Of a stretch of DNA of 64,000 bases, positions 22,229 through 33,823 are shown one piece after another. The notes under the pieces are model-generated. The model had not been told where the DNA came from. It saw nothing but the letters and a program-made list of their open reading frames with translations, and searched no databases. The stretch is from Petrosia ficiformis. Taxonomy: Eukaryota > Porifera > Demospongiae > Haplosclerida > Petrosiidae. The position numbers were made by a program, and so were the translations under genes. The stretch lies in assembly GCA_947044365.1 (NCBI GenBank), contig OX345636.1:41210191-41274190 (forward strand), read 5' to 3'. The first letter of the stretch is position 1; each line of letters opens with the position of its first letter.

Positions 22229-22322
22229 TTTATAACACCCAATGAGTACTATATCAGATTTATATTGGATTTATATGCACCTTGCCCTATAAATCCAATA
22301 TAGCACTCGTAGAGTGTTATAA
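22226..22322. repeat. Short palindromic element
   Basis: TATAACACCCAATGAGTACT...and its complement AGCACTCGTAGAGTGTTATA enclose GGATTTATATGCACC. The arms resemble those of the following repeat (TATAACACGCCTACTCG...). Confidence 0.5.
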
Positions 22323-22341
22323 ATATTAAATATATAAATAT

Positions 22342-22375
<34 letters not shown>

Positions 22376-22379
<4 letters not shown>

Positions 22380-22680
22380 GATACGGCGAAACATCAAAGT
22401 AAACCACAGGTTTATAAATCAGATATAGAATCTTGTGGTCAGATATAAAACCTGCCGTCGAAACAGACTACAAGAAAACAACGCTTACCTTCTCCAAAGT
22501 GCCGACAAAAGGTAGGAGAAGCATCAGACATCAACAAAGGTTTAGTCTTTCGTGAAATATATTAATTATAACACGCCTACTCGTGCTATATCAGATTTAT
22601 AATCACCTCGCCCTCGGGCCTACGGCCCTCGTGCTCGGTGATTATAAATCTGATATAGCACTCGTAGCGTGTTATAACGT
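22376..22680. repeat. CCCGATACGGCG repeat, copy 1
   Basis: Begins CCCGATACGGCGAAACATCA and ends in a foldback (ATAACACGCCTACTCGTGCT ... AGCACTCGTAGCGTGTTAT) with a GGGCCTACGGCCC centre. A second copy is at 62700-63006, in cluster C. Flanked by TA runs on the left in both places, suggesting preferential insertion into AT microsatellites. Confidence 0.65.
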
Positions 22681-22689
22681 ATATATATA

Positions 22690-23055
22690 TATTTATAGCA
22701 CTTTGACGCCTAACATCAACGGTACCGACTGTTCTATATTTTCCATATACCACACTTTTTTGACCACATCCTGTTCTATATTTTCCGGATGTTGTTTATA
22801 ACACTAGAAAACAACGCGCTTACCTCGGGTTTAGTGCAAGAACACTAAGTACTTCATTCTTCTTCTCCATTGTATCAATCCAAAGTACTAATACTGTACT
22901 ATAAACCAGTTAAAGCACCGGTTTCGCTCGTGTTGAAATATAGCACTGGGGGTGGGGTCTCGAAAGCTCTCGGCTACGCCTCGTGCTTTATGAGCTTCTC
23001 GACCCCACCCCTCGTGCCTATATTTTCCATACAACACTCGCACCGGTGCAACTAA
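22690..23055. repeat. Interspersed repeat with CTCGACCCCACCC block, copy 2
   Basis: Nearly the same as 20727-21072, including the palindrome around CTCTCGGCTACGCC. Also related to the sequence upstream of gene A. Confidence 0.65.
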
Positions 23056-23292
<237 letters not shown>

Positions 23293-23645
23293 ACATAATT
23301 AGCTAGATAGATAATTGTAAATGCTATGATATGTTATATATACTTTACAATATGTGCGTATAGGTATGTTTCTGGAGAATATTAATAACTAGCGCCATGT
23401 TTCAGATGATTGGACAAATTGTTTATTCAGAATACAATTAAATTGTGGTGTTGATGGAAGTGACCTATTTTCTCTTGTAATCATTGTAGCAATACATTAT
23501 ACATATATTGAGTACACAACCAAAATTTTGTTTAGTCAGATGCACTGACCACTCATTATAATTATGCTACTGTTATTTTGTACTCTGTAGTATACACGTG
23601 AATCATATTACATAATGTAGTTATATTTGAATTCAATTCTTACAG

Positions 23646-23813
23646 GAACAGGTCTTTCATCAGCCTACTTTGGGACAGGAACTGGTAGAATTTGGTTGGA
23701 TGATGTGTCTTGTACTGGATCTGAGTCAGAATTATTAGATTGTAGACATGATGGTATTGGAGTTCATAACTGTGGTCATTCTGAAGATGCATCTGTTAGG
23801 TGTGAGGATTCAT
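23646..23813 (+). CDS. SRCR second-half exon of the third unit of cluster A
   Basis: 168 bp between TTCTTACAG and GTAAGT, intact: [40 protein letters not shown] and [16 protein letters not shown]. Its matching first-half exon is missing upstream, where a Penelope-like element sits. Alone it cannot make a complete SRCR domain. Spliced after exon 8 in place of exon 9 it would still be in frame (phase 1), so it may be an alternative second half. Confidence 0.7.
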
Positions 23814-24494
23814 GTAAGTAGATTATTAACACTTGTAGAAGCATATTCACACGTGGTTACTGTCAAGATATAGACATCATCTTCTCAATTTCTTCCATTT
23901 TATTATTGGAAACCAGGATAGACAAAATATAATACTGAACTATGTTGCTTATATTATTATACACGTATCAAAACAACATGAAGACAAAAAAATGCATAAA
24001 GAACTCATTTTGTCCTGTAAGCTGATGTTGTACCATGAGTGAGACGTCTTCCACATGTACAAGCTGTCAGGCACACCATGCATGTATATCTATCCATACA
24101 TGTATTATATTGCTGTAGACTTACGTATTGTGTCTTTGCGGATTTTTTGTTTTGATTGTGTGCACTGGTTACTTACACGTGTTGATCACAGGAAGACAAA
24201 CTATGTCTTGGAATGTCTATATATTTAAATGCTTCCTTCATTGGAACAGCATGCTTACACACTCATTCATAGCTATGAGGCTAATCAATCAAATTAAAAG
24301 TGATCAACTGTGGACATATGATAAATGTTTGAATCCGATTGTCATTTAGTGGTCTAAGTTATTAGTAAACAAAAGTAATAGATCTAAAAAACATAAGCAA
24401 GCAGCTGTGGCATTTAGCTAGACTACATAGAATTCATCACCTATATATATAATTATATGTGTGTTTTTTCCTTCTTCGTTCTATTTATGAATAG

Positions 24495-24904
24495 CTACTA
24501 CTGGAGCTATCGCAGGCATTGTGATTGGAACTATCTTTGGACTTTTGTTGCTTGTTTGTTGCCCCGTTACCATTTGTGTTGTGATTGCTTGCTGTGTTTT
24601 AAAGGGGGGGAGTTCAAACACAACAAAACACACACAAACACTTACTCAGCCAAAAGTAACAACTATGGGTACCACAACCAATACTCCAACTCTCCAACAA
24701 AAACCGCATTCTGCTTATTCTCCTACTAGACCAAGAGATATTGAACCTTCTACCACAACCAATACACCAACACTCCTACAAAAATCGCATTCTGCTTATT
24801 CTACAGGACCAATAGGTATTGAACTTTCTACTAGAGATCAAAATCCTGCTAAAGTTCCTGACTGCTCTGCACAGGATTTAGCACTTTCTGCTGCTGCCCA
24901 GTAG
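24495..24904 (+). CDS. Transmembrane and tail exon, copy 2
   Basis: After ATGAATAG the exon reads STTGAIAGIVIGTIFGLLLL, VCCPVTICVVIACCV and LKGGSSNTTKH, then two (not three) 27-residue TTTNTPT...HSAYS repeats and stops at 24902-24904 after LSAAAQ. It lacks three codons (AES) just before the membrane span. It is a full-length duplicate of 17469-17968 with the same phase, so either exon could terminate an SRCR mRNA. Whether the two are alternative ends of one gene or belong to two genes cannot be told. Confidence 0.7.
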
Positions 24905-25984
24905 GAGTGAATCAGCACATTTATGAAACTTTCCAAGATACTAATGCCATATAACCCACAAAACCATGTTCCTTACAAATCTATCCCATTTTATTATTAA
25001 GCATTGTTTTTAAATTTTCTTTTTCAGATCTTATTTCTATACTCCTTCTGTTTAGGTAATTTATTTTTTGTTTAGATTGTAGTACTTCATTAAGTTGTTC
25101 TGTCTTGAGTGATTATTGTTTACATTTTGATTATAAAAACATTGACTGTCATTCTATAGAAAGAAAAGTAGTTATAACCAAAAAACGATATGTATAGAAT
25201 TAAAATGATTACAGCAATCCTACATGGGTCGTTGGGTAGCTAGCTATATATCATGATATATCAAACAATGATGATAGTTGTTATAATATATATTTTATGA
25301 GACATTTACTAATTGTTGATATGTTTTATAATTATCTATAGTTCTTAATTATTATGTTATCTATATACATATAGCTGTGTGCTTCGTCCAATCTTTTATA
25401 TAATTCTACCAGCATATTCCACACAGGTCCTGTGTGTAATTATATATGATGGCAAATAGGAATAATAAGTAAAATCAATAATGATTATGTTTTATATGCA
25501 TATGATACACAAGTGAATACTCTTACTTCTGTAGACTTATATCAAGTTACATCCAATCATATCACTGAAGAATGCAATAAATAAATCGCAAATGTCGACT
25601 TCATGTAACTTTTATAATGGCAAAAGTTTGAGAATATAATAAATGAAGTTTTATGGGTATCACTTTTAGAATCAGAGAATAGCTTAATTCAAGCTTAAAC
25701 TATGCCTATGAGATATTTCCATGATTACTTTTATTGTACTGCAAGAAGTTATAACCCCATAATTTAACTAATGAACTTCACTGACCACAACTGTCAACAT
25801 TGCATGTCTACCACTTACTGACCCCTAAAGTAAATATCAACCAGGCTAGCGTGTGTTATAGGCTTACAACATCCTTTGTCTCAGACTTCACCCTCAGCCA
25901 CGGTGTTATTGAGATAACTGTGAATTTTGTTAATTTTGGAAATCGTGTCTTACATGGTATAGCCTTTTTCAAGTAATCATACTT
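24905..25984 (+). other. Duplicated 3' flank, no gene
   Basis: 24905-25375 repeats 17969-18435 almost base for base. 25680-25930 resembles 34740-34980 (GATATTTCCATGATTACTTT, AAATATCAACCAGGCTAG), a dispersed repeat. No coding signal. Confidence 0.55.
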
Positions 25985-26580
25985 CTATAATAATAAAGGT
26001 CAGTAACATTTGAAAAACAAATTAAAGGATTTGTTTTCACTAGTCAGAACAATTTTGTTTCAATTGAAAAAAAAAATTCCACATGCTTTGATTCTTTACA
26101 GTAATCTTCATCGCTGGAATGGTACACACAGTAAATACCTACTTATTATATCATACAAATATGTACATGCATCCATGCACACTAAACAAAGACATGCACA
26201 CATGATTATAACATATTTGGAAATATATGCATGCACATATTGGCGATGGTTAGGATGGTAGTAGACTGTCGTAGGTGTGTGACAGCAGGCCTTGATCTCT
26301 ATTAATTTGGATTCGACTGAAGTCTGATGTGCCATGCCTCAGGAGCATCTCTCTGATGTTGTCGACTGTCGATAGTGAGGATGTCCATGTCAGTCCAGTT
26401 AATGGTATGGTTTGTGGTCATAGCATGCTCAGCTATAGCTGAAGCTCAATTAGTTGGGCCAACATATGTTACTGTAGATAACTCCTGTTCGTGTTTCAGG
26501 TGAGGTACAGTGTTTTGCACTCACTAGAATGTTTCGGTCTGCTGAGGTCTAAATTGTGTAGTGCACCAATGATTGGTGAG
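25985..26580 (-). mobile_element. Penelope-like element, 3' fragment
   Basis: 26230-26580 on the minus strand encodes decayed GIY-YIG region pieces matching 18450-18800. 25985-26225 is the adjoining 3' non-coding part, which recurs at 55225-55450 (GGATTTGTTTTCACTAGTCA, GGAATGGTACACACAGTAAA). Strongly truncated; no reverse transcriptase. Confidence 0.6.
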
Positions 26581-26639
26581 GATGATGAATTAAGATCGTT
26601 AGTGATGAGAGTACAGAGACACACTCATACCCAAACATG

Positions 26640-27060
26640 CTGAAAACAATGTCGATTCAGATGTAGATTTGATTTCCCAAAGAGAGTAAGTGCAACTACT
26701 CACTTGAAACGTAACAGAGATATTGGCAATAGAGCTAGATTCTATGTTCTGAAAAGAGAACAGGGGGTGCCAACATGGACTTGCAAATAATTCGTTCCGT
26801 CTACGGTGCTGCTCAGTGCATCTGCCATTATATGTGCAAAGACGAACCTAAGGAACTCGCACAGCTGATTTCTCATAATCTAGAAAAGCTTCTCGGAAAT
26901 TGTACTCAGAAATCTCGTGTGTTGAAGATAGGTAACACCTTGATTAACCATCGTATTCTGAGTGCTCAGGAAGCTGTTTAACAAATGACAGGTCATTTAC
27001 GTGGAGATACAATTTTTGTGAATACGGGAAGGCCTCAGAAAAGGACTAGAGTAATAAAGT
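26640..27060 (+). mobile_element. Helitron, helicase-like (Rep/helitron) fragment, left part
   Basis: Reads FPKRVSATTHLKRN and IGNRARFYVLKREQ, then in another frame MDLQIIRSVYGAAQCICHYM, KIGNTLINHRILSAQEAV and, after a stop, GDTIFVNTGRPQKRTRVIKS. These are the conserved blocks leading from the helitron-like N domain toward the Pif1-type helicase of animal Helitrons. At least one frameshift and one stop make it inactive. The homologous continuation is at 29340-30010, beyond a gypsy element in the opposite orientation. Confidence 0.65.
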
Positions 27061-27061
27061 C

Positions 27062-29316
27062 AACTAAAATGCTTCGGGAGATGGATGGTGATGAAACCAT
27101 GGGTAGCAAACAGATTACAAAGGACTTTGGTTGTAGCTTCTGATGAAGTAGAGTTTACTATGTTTGACTCGATCCACTTTGAGTGAGCATCCACTACAAT
27201 GAGAAATGTGTGTCCTAGGAATGGACCAGCATGATCAATGTATAGATGTGTCCAGGGTCTACTAGGGTATTCCCAAGGATGTAATGTCGCTTTAGGTGGT
27301 GATGGACGATTTGTTTGACACTTTTGACACGAATGAACACTGTTTTCAATAACGGAGTCTAAACCAGGCCACCATCAAAACAGCGCGCTAAGCGTTTCAT
27401 CCTGCTTACTACTGGGTGAGCTTCATGTAGTTGGTTTAGAATAATATCAGGACCAATGGGTGGAATCACAACAGGTGAACCCCACAAAACACATACATCC
27501 AAAACACTGAGTTCACGACGGCGTTTAGAATATGGAATGAAGTCTGGACCTGACAATGTCCAGCCAACATGAATTAAACAGGGTTTTTATCTGTCCATGC
27601 TTTGATGTGATTAGCAGTAATGATACATTCAGAGAAATGATTAGTTAGTAAAATCAGATCTCCTGGCACAGGTACAAATGAAGGCTTGTGTGGGAGTGGT
27701 AAACGACTTAGACCATCCTCATGAGCCATTTTACTTCAGGTACCTTTCTTGAGTTTCCTGTAAAGGGGAGAGGAAACATAGATAGATTAGACAAAAATTT
27801 GTTGTAATACTTTATTAGTCCGAGAAATGATTTCAGTTCAGTGACATTTGTAGGTGTTGGTGCTTCTGCAATGACTTTGGCGTTTTCAGGGAGGGGTGAA
27901 GTCCGTTCTTGTCTATTATGTGACCAAGGTACTTGATTGAGTCAAGTCCCAATACACACTTTGCATTGACTTCTTCAGTGTCAGACCAGCTGACTCGAGT
28001 CTCTCACTTTGTCGAGATTGTTAAGATGATCTTCTTCATCAACACCAGAAACTAGGATGTCATCTAAATAAGCTGATACACGAGGCAGTCCTTGTACAAG
28101 GCTTGTTGGGAAATTGATGGAGCTGATGCAATACCAAACGGAAGTCTATTGTATTGAAATTTATGAGTATTAATAGTAGTAAATTTCTTCGATTCCTCGT
28201 CGAGTTCGATCTGTAAGTAGGCATGACGTAAATCCAATTTGGAGAAAATCCTATCACCTGATACTTCAGCAAATAAATCTTTGACACGTGGCAATGGATA
28301 AGAGTCTTGTTTTGCTACCAAATTTGCTGTAACTTCATAATCTCCACAGATGTGAATAGTCCCATCATTTTTAACACCAGGAACGATTGGGGCGGCCCAA
28401 TCTGAGAAATGAAGGGGAGAGATCATTCTATCATCCTGTAAGTGTGCTAGTTCTTGTTCAACCTTTTCCTTGAGGTAGTATGAAACTGATCTTGGCTTGA
28501 AAAATCTGGGTGTAGCGTCTACATCCACAAACATCTTTGCTTTAGTTACAAACCAAAAACAAGTTCATTCTCAAATACCACGGAGTATTTGCTTAATATC
28601 CTGTTGAGGGAGAGGTTAGTTGTCACTTGATTAATATTTGACCAATTTAGTCTGATCACTTCCATCCAGTTCCTTCCAAAAAGACTGGGTCCTTTACCCT
28701 GTACAACTATTATGGGTAAGGTTGCTTGTTGAGGTCCGTAGGTAACTTCTACATCTAACATTCCAATAACGGGGAGAGCTTCATGCACCCAGTATACACA
28801 CGTAAAGACACATCTGTGGGCTTTAAGTCCAGTCCACTAGAAAAAATATTAAGTGTGTCCTCACTAATAATTGTTAGGGAAACCTCAGTGTCAATCTCCA
28901 TTAGAATTTCCTGTTTATTTACTTGAACTTTGACCATCAAAGATTTGTCTCCATTAGTAACAGTGAAGAGGTTGTAAGTGTCAGGGGTTGGTTCAGTGTC
29001 CACAGCAAGCGCGTGAGAGTTTGGAGGCGGTAAGTAAATTCGAACGTTTCTTGCCCTGATCAACGACGTCTTTGGCATCGAAATAGACTCTACGGTTGAG
29101 TTGAAAGTAGCTATCTTCCCATGTGTCGCCATAGAGTCAGAAGGTTGACCTCGTCGCCAATTATATGTTGTAATCTTATTTTAGGCAAAGTAAACACACG
29201 TACCATAAACTAATGACAAAACAATAGGAAGACAGAGACTTATTAAAAACTATAACAATATGCCTTTATATACACATATATTATAAGGTTTCCTATGATG
29301 TCATAGTTACCACAGG
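27062..29316 (-). mobile_element. Gypsy LTR retrotransposon, 3'-truncated, inserted in a Helitron
   Basis: Minus strand, in order: 5' LTR (about 29316-29167, starting TGTGGTAACTATG), primer-binding region TTGGCGACGAGG, a gag start fused by deletion to protease (28755-29132, active site ILMEIDTEVS so DTE instead of DTG), protease/RT linker (28546-28788), reverse transcriptase (28064-28534, YNRLPFGIASAP; YLDDILVSG lies in the next frame near 28060), RNase H linker, zinc-binding H..H..C..C part of integrase (27359-27556) and integrase core start (VVDAHSKWIE near 27190). It ends without a 3' LTR. The protease change and frameshifts show it is dead. Confidence 0.75.
29167..29316 (-). repeat. 5' LTR of the gypsy element
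   Basis: On the minus strand it starts TGTGGTAACTATGACATC and ends ...GATTACAACA just before TATAATTGGCGACGAGG. It shows the TG...CA ends of LTRs. No partner LTR was found at the other end. Confidence 0.55.
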
Positions 29317-29339
29317 TACGTCATCTAGAGCTCAGCCTA

Positions 29340-30010
29340 GGTACGAACTACAAGGTAATAGTTGGATATACATGCAAGCATGTCTTCGTGTACCAACACT
29401 GACTCCCGAAGCTAATGGTGATGACTACTACTACCACTTGCTTATGTTATATTTGCCATGGCGTTGGGTTTCCAACAATGATTGTCTCCTAGTACTTGGT
29501 GGTGACCAAGCTTCATTTGCTGCAGAAGTTACATGTCAATTGAGGGCACTTAATCAGTTTGGTGACACTGTGTATATATGCCCCAATAGCTCCTGGTGCA
29601 GCTCAACGAAATATGGAGATGGAAAACAAAGGTGCTGGACCAGACCCAATTTATTATGATGAAGCGCTATTAGGTGATAATCATAGCAGCGCTTTAACTA
29701 CTTATCAACAAGGTGTTGGTGAAGTCAATTACTTGGCTTCCGATGATTATCTTGCTGATGAAGATGATGATCGCATGATGGATCCAGAATACCACCGAAA
29801 GGTTGATAACCTCAATTAGTCACAACGTTTAGCCTTTCAAAAATTTTGAATTACACTACAGCTTGACACAAGTACCAGATGCATGCTGTAGAGTCACCAC
29901 CTGAGACACTTAGGCTTTTCATTACCGGTGCCGCTGGTACTGGTTAGAGTCACGTAATTAGTGTAGTTCATGAGTACTGTGAACGTGCCCAGATTGGCGA
30001 CGGATGCTTG
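29340..30010 (+). mobile_element. Helitron, Pif1 helicase start, right part
   Basis: Continues the Helitron reading: YYYHLLMLYLPWRWV (29425-29470), DPIYYDEALLG and ADEDDDRMMDPEYHRKVDNL (29640-29815), then RLAFQKFLN-like sequence and the helicase Walker A region reading LFITGAAGTG-stop-SHVI (29910-29955). The lysine of the Walker motif is replaced by a TAG stop. Frameshifts occur near 29600 and 29880. No further helicase motifs follow. Confidence 0.65.
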
Positions 30011-31296
30011 AGGAGGTCCAGAAAGTTGCAAAGAACCTGTATCTATGATGTTGACTCACACCTCACATTAAGCAATAATGATTATACTTGATCAAGGTGA
30101 GTGTGATTATAATAATTTCTCTGTTGCAAGATTGAAAGGGATAGTCGCAACAACAGAATAACATGTAACGTCATGCCTAATTGTTTTTTGCCATACCCGT
30201 AATTATTTGTTGATCTGCCCTAAGTGAGAGTAACGAATGTATCTGTTGGAAATTTTCATTTTTATTTGTATAATTGTAGTGATGTTTGGAATCACTTTGA
30301 TATAGTCTTCAGAATGGTATTGTACAAGCACACTGCATGCGTGTCAATTCAACTTCAATAACAACATTTTATTTTCAACACTTATCAGTGATTCTGTAAT
30401 GTAATGTCTCTATTTACTTAAAATAATGTAATCACTAATGCTAACGATGTTGTCATCTATTTTCTGCAGGACTTTTTTTTGATTGAATGTGAACGGAATC
30501 ATGGTGGCATATTATTTATGAGTAAAGAAAGTTGCTATAATTATGTTCACTCAATATTTTGAATTGAAATCACATGCTTCCTGCTCTATTTTTGCATTAT
30601 AATTTCCTACTGCTTTTAGACCAACATACAGTTCAGTTTGGAGAACTCATTAATCATTGTGAGGCAAGATCAGCAAACTGTATGATATAAACCCCGTTTA
30701 GTTTCTATATAATGTAATAGATATACAAACTACAGTCACGTCCAGAAGTTTAATGTTAAATTACTTATTCCGAAAATGAAGATGCTCAGCAAGAAGAATG
30801 TTTTTCATGTGTTTGTGTATCTTCTAACACATGTATAGGGTTTTGGAAAAGTGCCTGCTACACAATTCTTCCAAAGCTTTTATTTAATTAATGGTAAAGC
30901 TTACTTTACTTTTTGTGCCTTTGGATGTAAAAGTCCTTTATAGACATTTCCAAATCCTGTTGTGTACTTAGGTACAGTCTCCTCAGGCAAAATGTACAAC
31001 ATGTAGTTTTAACTATCATATAATTGTGGACAAGATGGTTGAATTTGTATGACTTCCTACAAAACTATTCACTGTATTACAATTACACATGATCATACTG
31101 TTTTAACATATGAAATCGATTTAAACAACTAATCAATTTTTAGAGTGTGGAATGAGCTAATACTAATAATTGCTAGTAACATCTGTTATTTTCACACATG
31201 TTAAAATTGGAATACTATATAATATATAATACACTACAGGTTGTACCTACAATACTATGCTAGGTATATAGCTACATTGTATTAATATGTTTGTTA
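30011..31296. other. Intergenic with dispersed repeats, no gene
   Basis: 30640-31080 is homologous to 44590-45175 and 47757-48395 in gene B introns (CTCAGCAAGAAGAATG-like, GCTACACAATTCTTCCAAA, GGCAAAATGTACAACATGTA). 30480-30620 resembles 35120-35290. No coding or RNA gene supported. Confidence 0.55.
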
Positions 31297-31854
31297 CAGG
31301 AGTCCATGATGGAAAGTGGTAAGAAAGGAGTAGGAGTGTGAAGCGCCCACGTGTTAACGAGATTTTCTTTCACCCTAGCTTGGCTATCGGATATACTATT
31401 TTTAGAACACGTTCTGACTGCGCCCAATGTTTATGTCCAGTAGACAATGTCGGTGTGTTGTTACCAACATCCGTGGTGGCTACTTCAGCCATTAGGGATG
31501 CGTATTTCTCTGCTTCTTCGATGAAGTGCTTCAAATGCATTAATGTGAAGACATCACTACCAGGCACTCCTTCTTTTGCCAATGCAAAGCTTCTCAAACT
31601 GTTGCTAACTGGAGTCAGAATGTTGGAAAAACACTTGGCGGCCAGTCTGGGAGATCTTCGTGGAGAATGGACGGGCGAAAAGGTCGACGACAGGGATCAA
31701 CTTGTTGGAGACGCCATTTCATTGAAAATGCTTTGGGCACAAGTCAGGAACGTAGTATATCCGCTAGCCAAGTTAGGCTGAAAGAAAATAAATCTCGTTA
31801 ACGTGTGGGTGCTTCACACTACAACTCCTTACCGCTCTCCATCATGGACTCCTG
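31297..31854. mobile_element. Non-autonomous element with about 100-bp terminal inverted repeats (558 bp)
   Basis: The left end CAGGAGTCCATGATGGAAAG is mirrored at the right (..CCATCATGGACTCCTG), and the inverted match continues for about 100 bases through GTTAACGAGAT and CTTGGCTA.CGGATATACT. GTTTGTTA flanks both sides (31289-31296, 31855-31862). The paralogous sequence at 52185-52225 reads straight through with no insert. The 8-bp duplication suggests hAT, the long TIR suggests a Mutator-like element; unresolved. Both strands carry ORFs (147 and 75 codons), but they run into the TIRs and match no domain I know. Confidence 0.8.
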
Positions 31855-31862
31855 GTTTGTTA

Positions 31863-32665
31863 CAATATGCCTTATTATAACATATACTTTATACTAGTCA
31901 ATATATAGATCAAGATCAAATGAACTATGCAATATTAACTAGCAGGAAAATAGATCAGCATGGAGGAAAATATTATTGCATTGAAACTCCTGTAACCAAC
32001 TGAAGGTTATAAATTTTTACAGTGTAGCTAAAACTACCATGGTCTATCTGATTTGTAGCACTAGTGGTGTTTTGATGTGCATCATCACTGAATGACACAA
32101 TTATTTATATAAATGATCATTCTGCCATAGTATCTATATATCTATTATACAAAATGGTAAGTGTATTGATTATAAATTGCCTTGCTGCTTTTCTGCAGCT
32201 AACCAGGGGCGGGTCTAGAAAATTTGTAAGGCAGGGCAAAGTCGACGCGCGAAGAGCACAGCAAAAATTTTGATTCATTAATTATTTATGGGTGCGGTCC
32301 CTTAATTTTGGCTATGCGCAATAATAGATTATCTTCTGCATCCAAATTTTACACGCAGAATTATGTTTGCATTCAGTGAGTAAACTGATTGACTAGTTGT
32401 TATAGTTGTGTAAACTATATACTTCATGTCATGTATGTAAACAACTCACAAAAATTTATTTTTTATAATATCAAATACAAGTAAAAACGTAGGGAAGGGG
32501 GCCAATTGCAGAGCATGATTTTAGTATATCTGGCTTTCTTATAAGGTCTTCTGTCTAATACAAGTGACTAGTACTATTAGTGTTAGAGAGAATGAAGTCT
32601 TGTTAGGCAGACCTTCCAACTGCAAATGAGAGGAGGGTCTGGTTAGCATAGGTGGATCAGCCACA
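31863..32665. other. Intergenic, no gene; hAT-like remnant
   Basis: 32209-32320 carries GGGGCGGGTCTAGAAAATTT and a GACGCGCGAAG block akin to the centres of the hAT-like elements at 1521 and 16622. The rest is AT-rich without signal. Confidence 0.4.
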
Positions 32666-33190
32666 TATACAGTATGTTTCAATAAAAACTTTACGTTTTG
32701 TAGTTGGAATACGATCGTCCCGAAGTACTAAACGTGTCGTTGTATAGTAGTGTTTTCATTCCTTTTAGTAATCGTTGTACGTTACGATACGTTGGCAATT
32801 ACGATCGACACGTTAACCGTTGGCAATTAATTATGCATATGATACGACGACACGTTTGTCACGCCCACATTCACAATTAATATTATAATTAGACTAAGCA
32901 AGCAGGCCAAGCACAGTCGTCACTGCTACGCTACCATACTGTACCGTGCAGTGCTCTGGGTTAGTTTCTTGTTGATCTGACTTGTTCATAGTTGTCGTGT
33001 TGTTGTTGAGAGATGGTCTACTCCGAGTATCAGCTGAACAGAATACTTTTTCTTCATCGAAAGGGACTGAAGGCACCTGCCATTTTAAGAAAATTTTAGA
33101 TAAGGAAGGTCTACTTTCTACCAGAGAAATTAAAGCCATCGACTGCTTACCAGTTACACAGGCTTTTAGTATCGAAGGGATACCAGATTT
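32666..33190 (+). mobile_element. Tc1/mariner-like transposon, 5' fragment
   Basis: At 33013 an ATG opens MVYSEYQLNRILFLHRKGLK then APAILRKF and a stop. In the next frame KILDKEGLLSTREIKAI continues the same domain. This is the first helix-turn-helix region of Tc1/mariner-type transposases (YS.Y...RIL..H..GLKAPTI pattern). A possible left terminus TA-CAGTATGTTTCAATAAA is at about 32668. The DDE domain is missing. Confidence 0.5.
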
Positions 33191-33550
33191 CCATCAATGT
33201 TTAATCATCTATCTGTCACAGAATTTATATTGCACGCTCTTTGAATTATAATTAGTGAGGTTTTAATAATGACAATGACAAATTTTAGTTGTAATATACT
33301 TGGTTCTCACAGGTTTTATATTATAGTTAAATTTAGTTATTACAGTAGACCACAATATAATAGTTACATACCAGAAAAATATAACTAAAATGTCTTCAGT
33401 TATTGTTAACTAAAATAACACGATTTGAATTTACTATAATAATAATGATTTATTTTTGTGAAATAATTTCATGGAACACTTGGATGACAAATTCCAGGAA
33501 CACAACAGGTAATATAATAATTATATTAATGCATGAATATAAATATTATT

Positions 33551-33823
33551 TTACTTAATTAGGCAAATTGAATTTAATAATTGATTATTAACATCTTCAT
33601 TAGGCTCTTCATATGATTGAGGCAGTGGTGTACATACAGTGTTATAAGGTAGGCTGCCTGACGGTGGTACACAGGTTGGAGTAAATAGCAGTACAGTATC
33701 ATGATCCTTCTTTAGCTGCTTCTCTAGAATAGTATTACGTTCCAATGCTGACTTCAGTTTATGTTCTGTTTTTTCAACTCTCTTTTCAAGATCTGTGACT
33801 GTTAATTCGAGGAGGAGGGGATC
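33551..33823 (-). CDS. Orphan last exon encoding a coiled-coil segment
   Basis: Minus strand: acceptor CATTATAG at 33824-33831, then an open frame (phase 1 entry) reading PLLLELTVTDLEKRVEKTEH, KLKSALERNTILEKQLKKDH and later CVPPSGSLPYNTVCTPLPQS YEEPNED, ending with TAA at 33551-33553. The first 45 residues have a leucine heptad-like pattern, followed by a Pro/Tyr-containing tail. Its phase would accept an SRCR second-half exon (phase 1 donors), so it could be an alternative end of gene B, which lies just upstream on the same strand. No other partner exon was found. Function unknown. Confidence 0.45.
   Translation of the reverse strand, partial: DPLLLELTVTDLEKRVEKTEHKLKSALERNTILEKQLKKDHDTVLLFTPTCVPPSGSLPYNTVCTPLPQSYEEPNEDVNNQLLNSICLIK

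Noticed and set aside
31338..31781. 147-codon ORF as a host gene
   Set aside because: It begins and ends inside the terminal inverted repeats of the 558-bp element and has a mirrored ORF on the other strand; no domain recognised.
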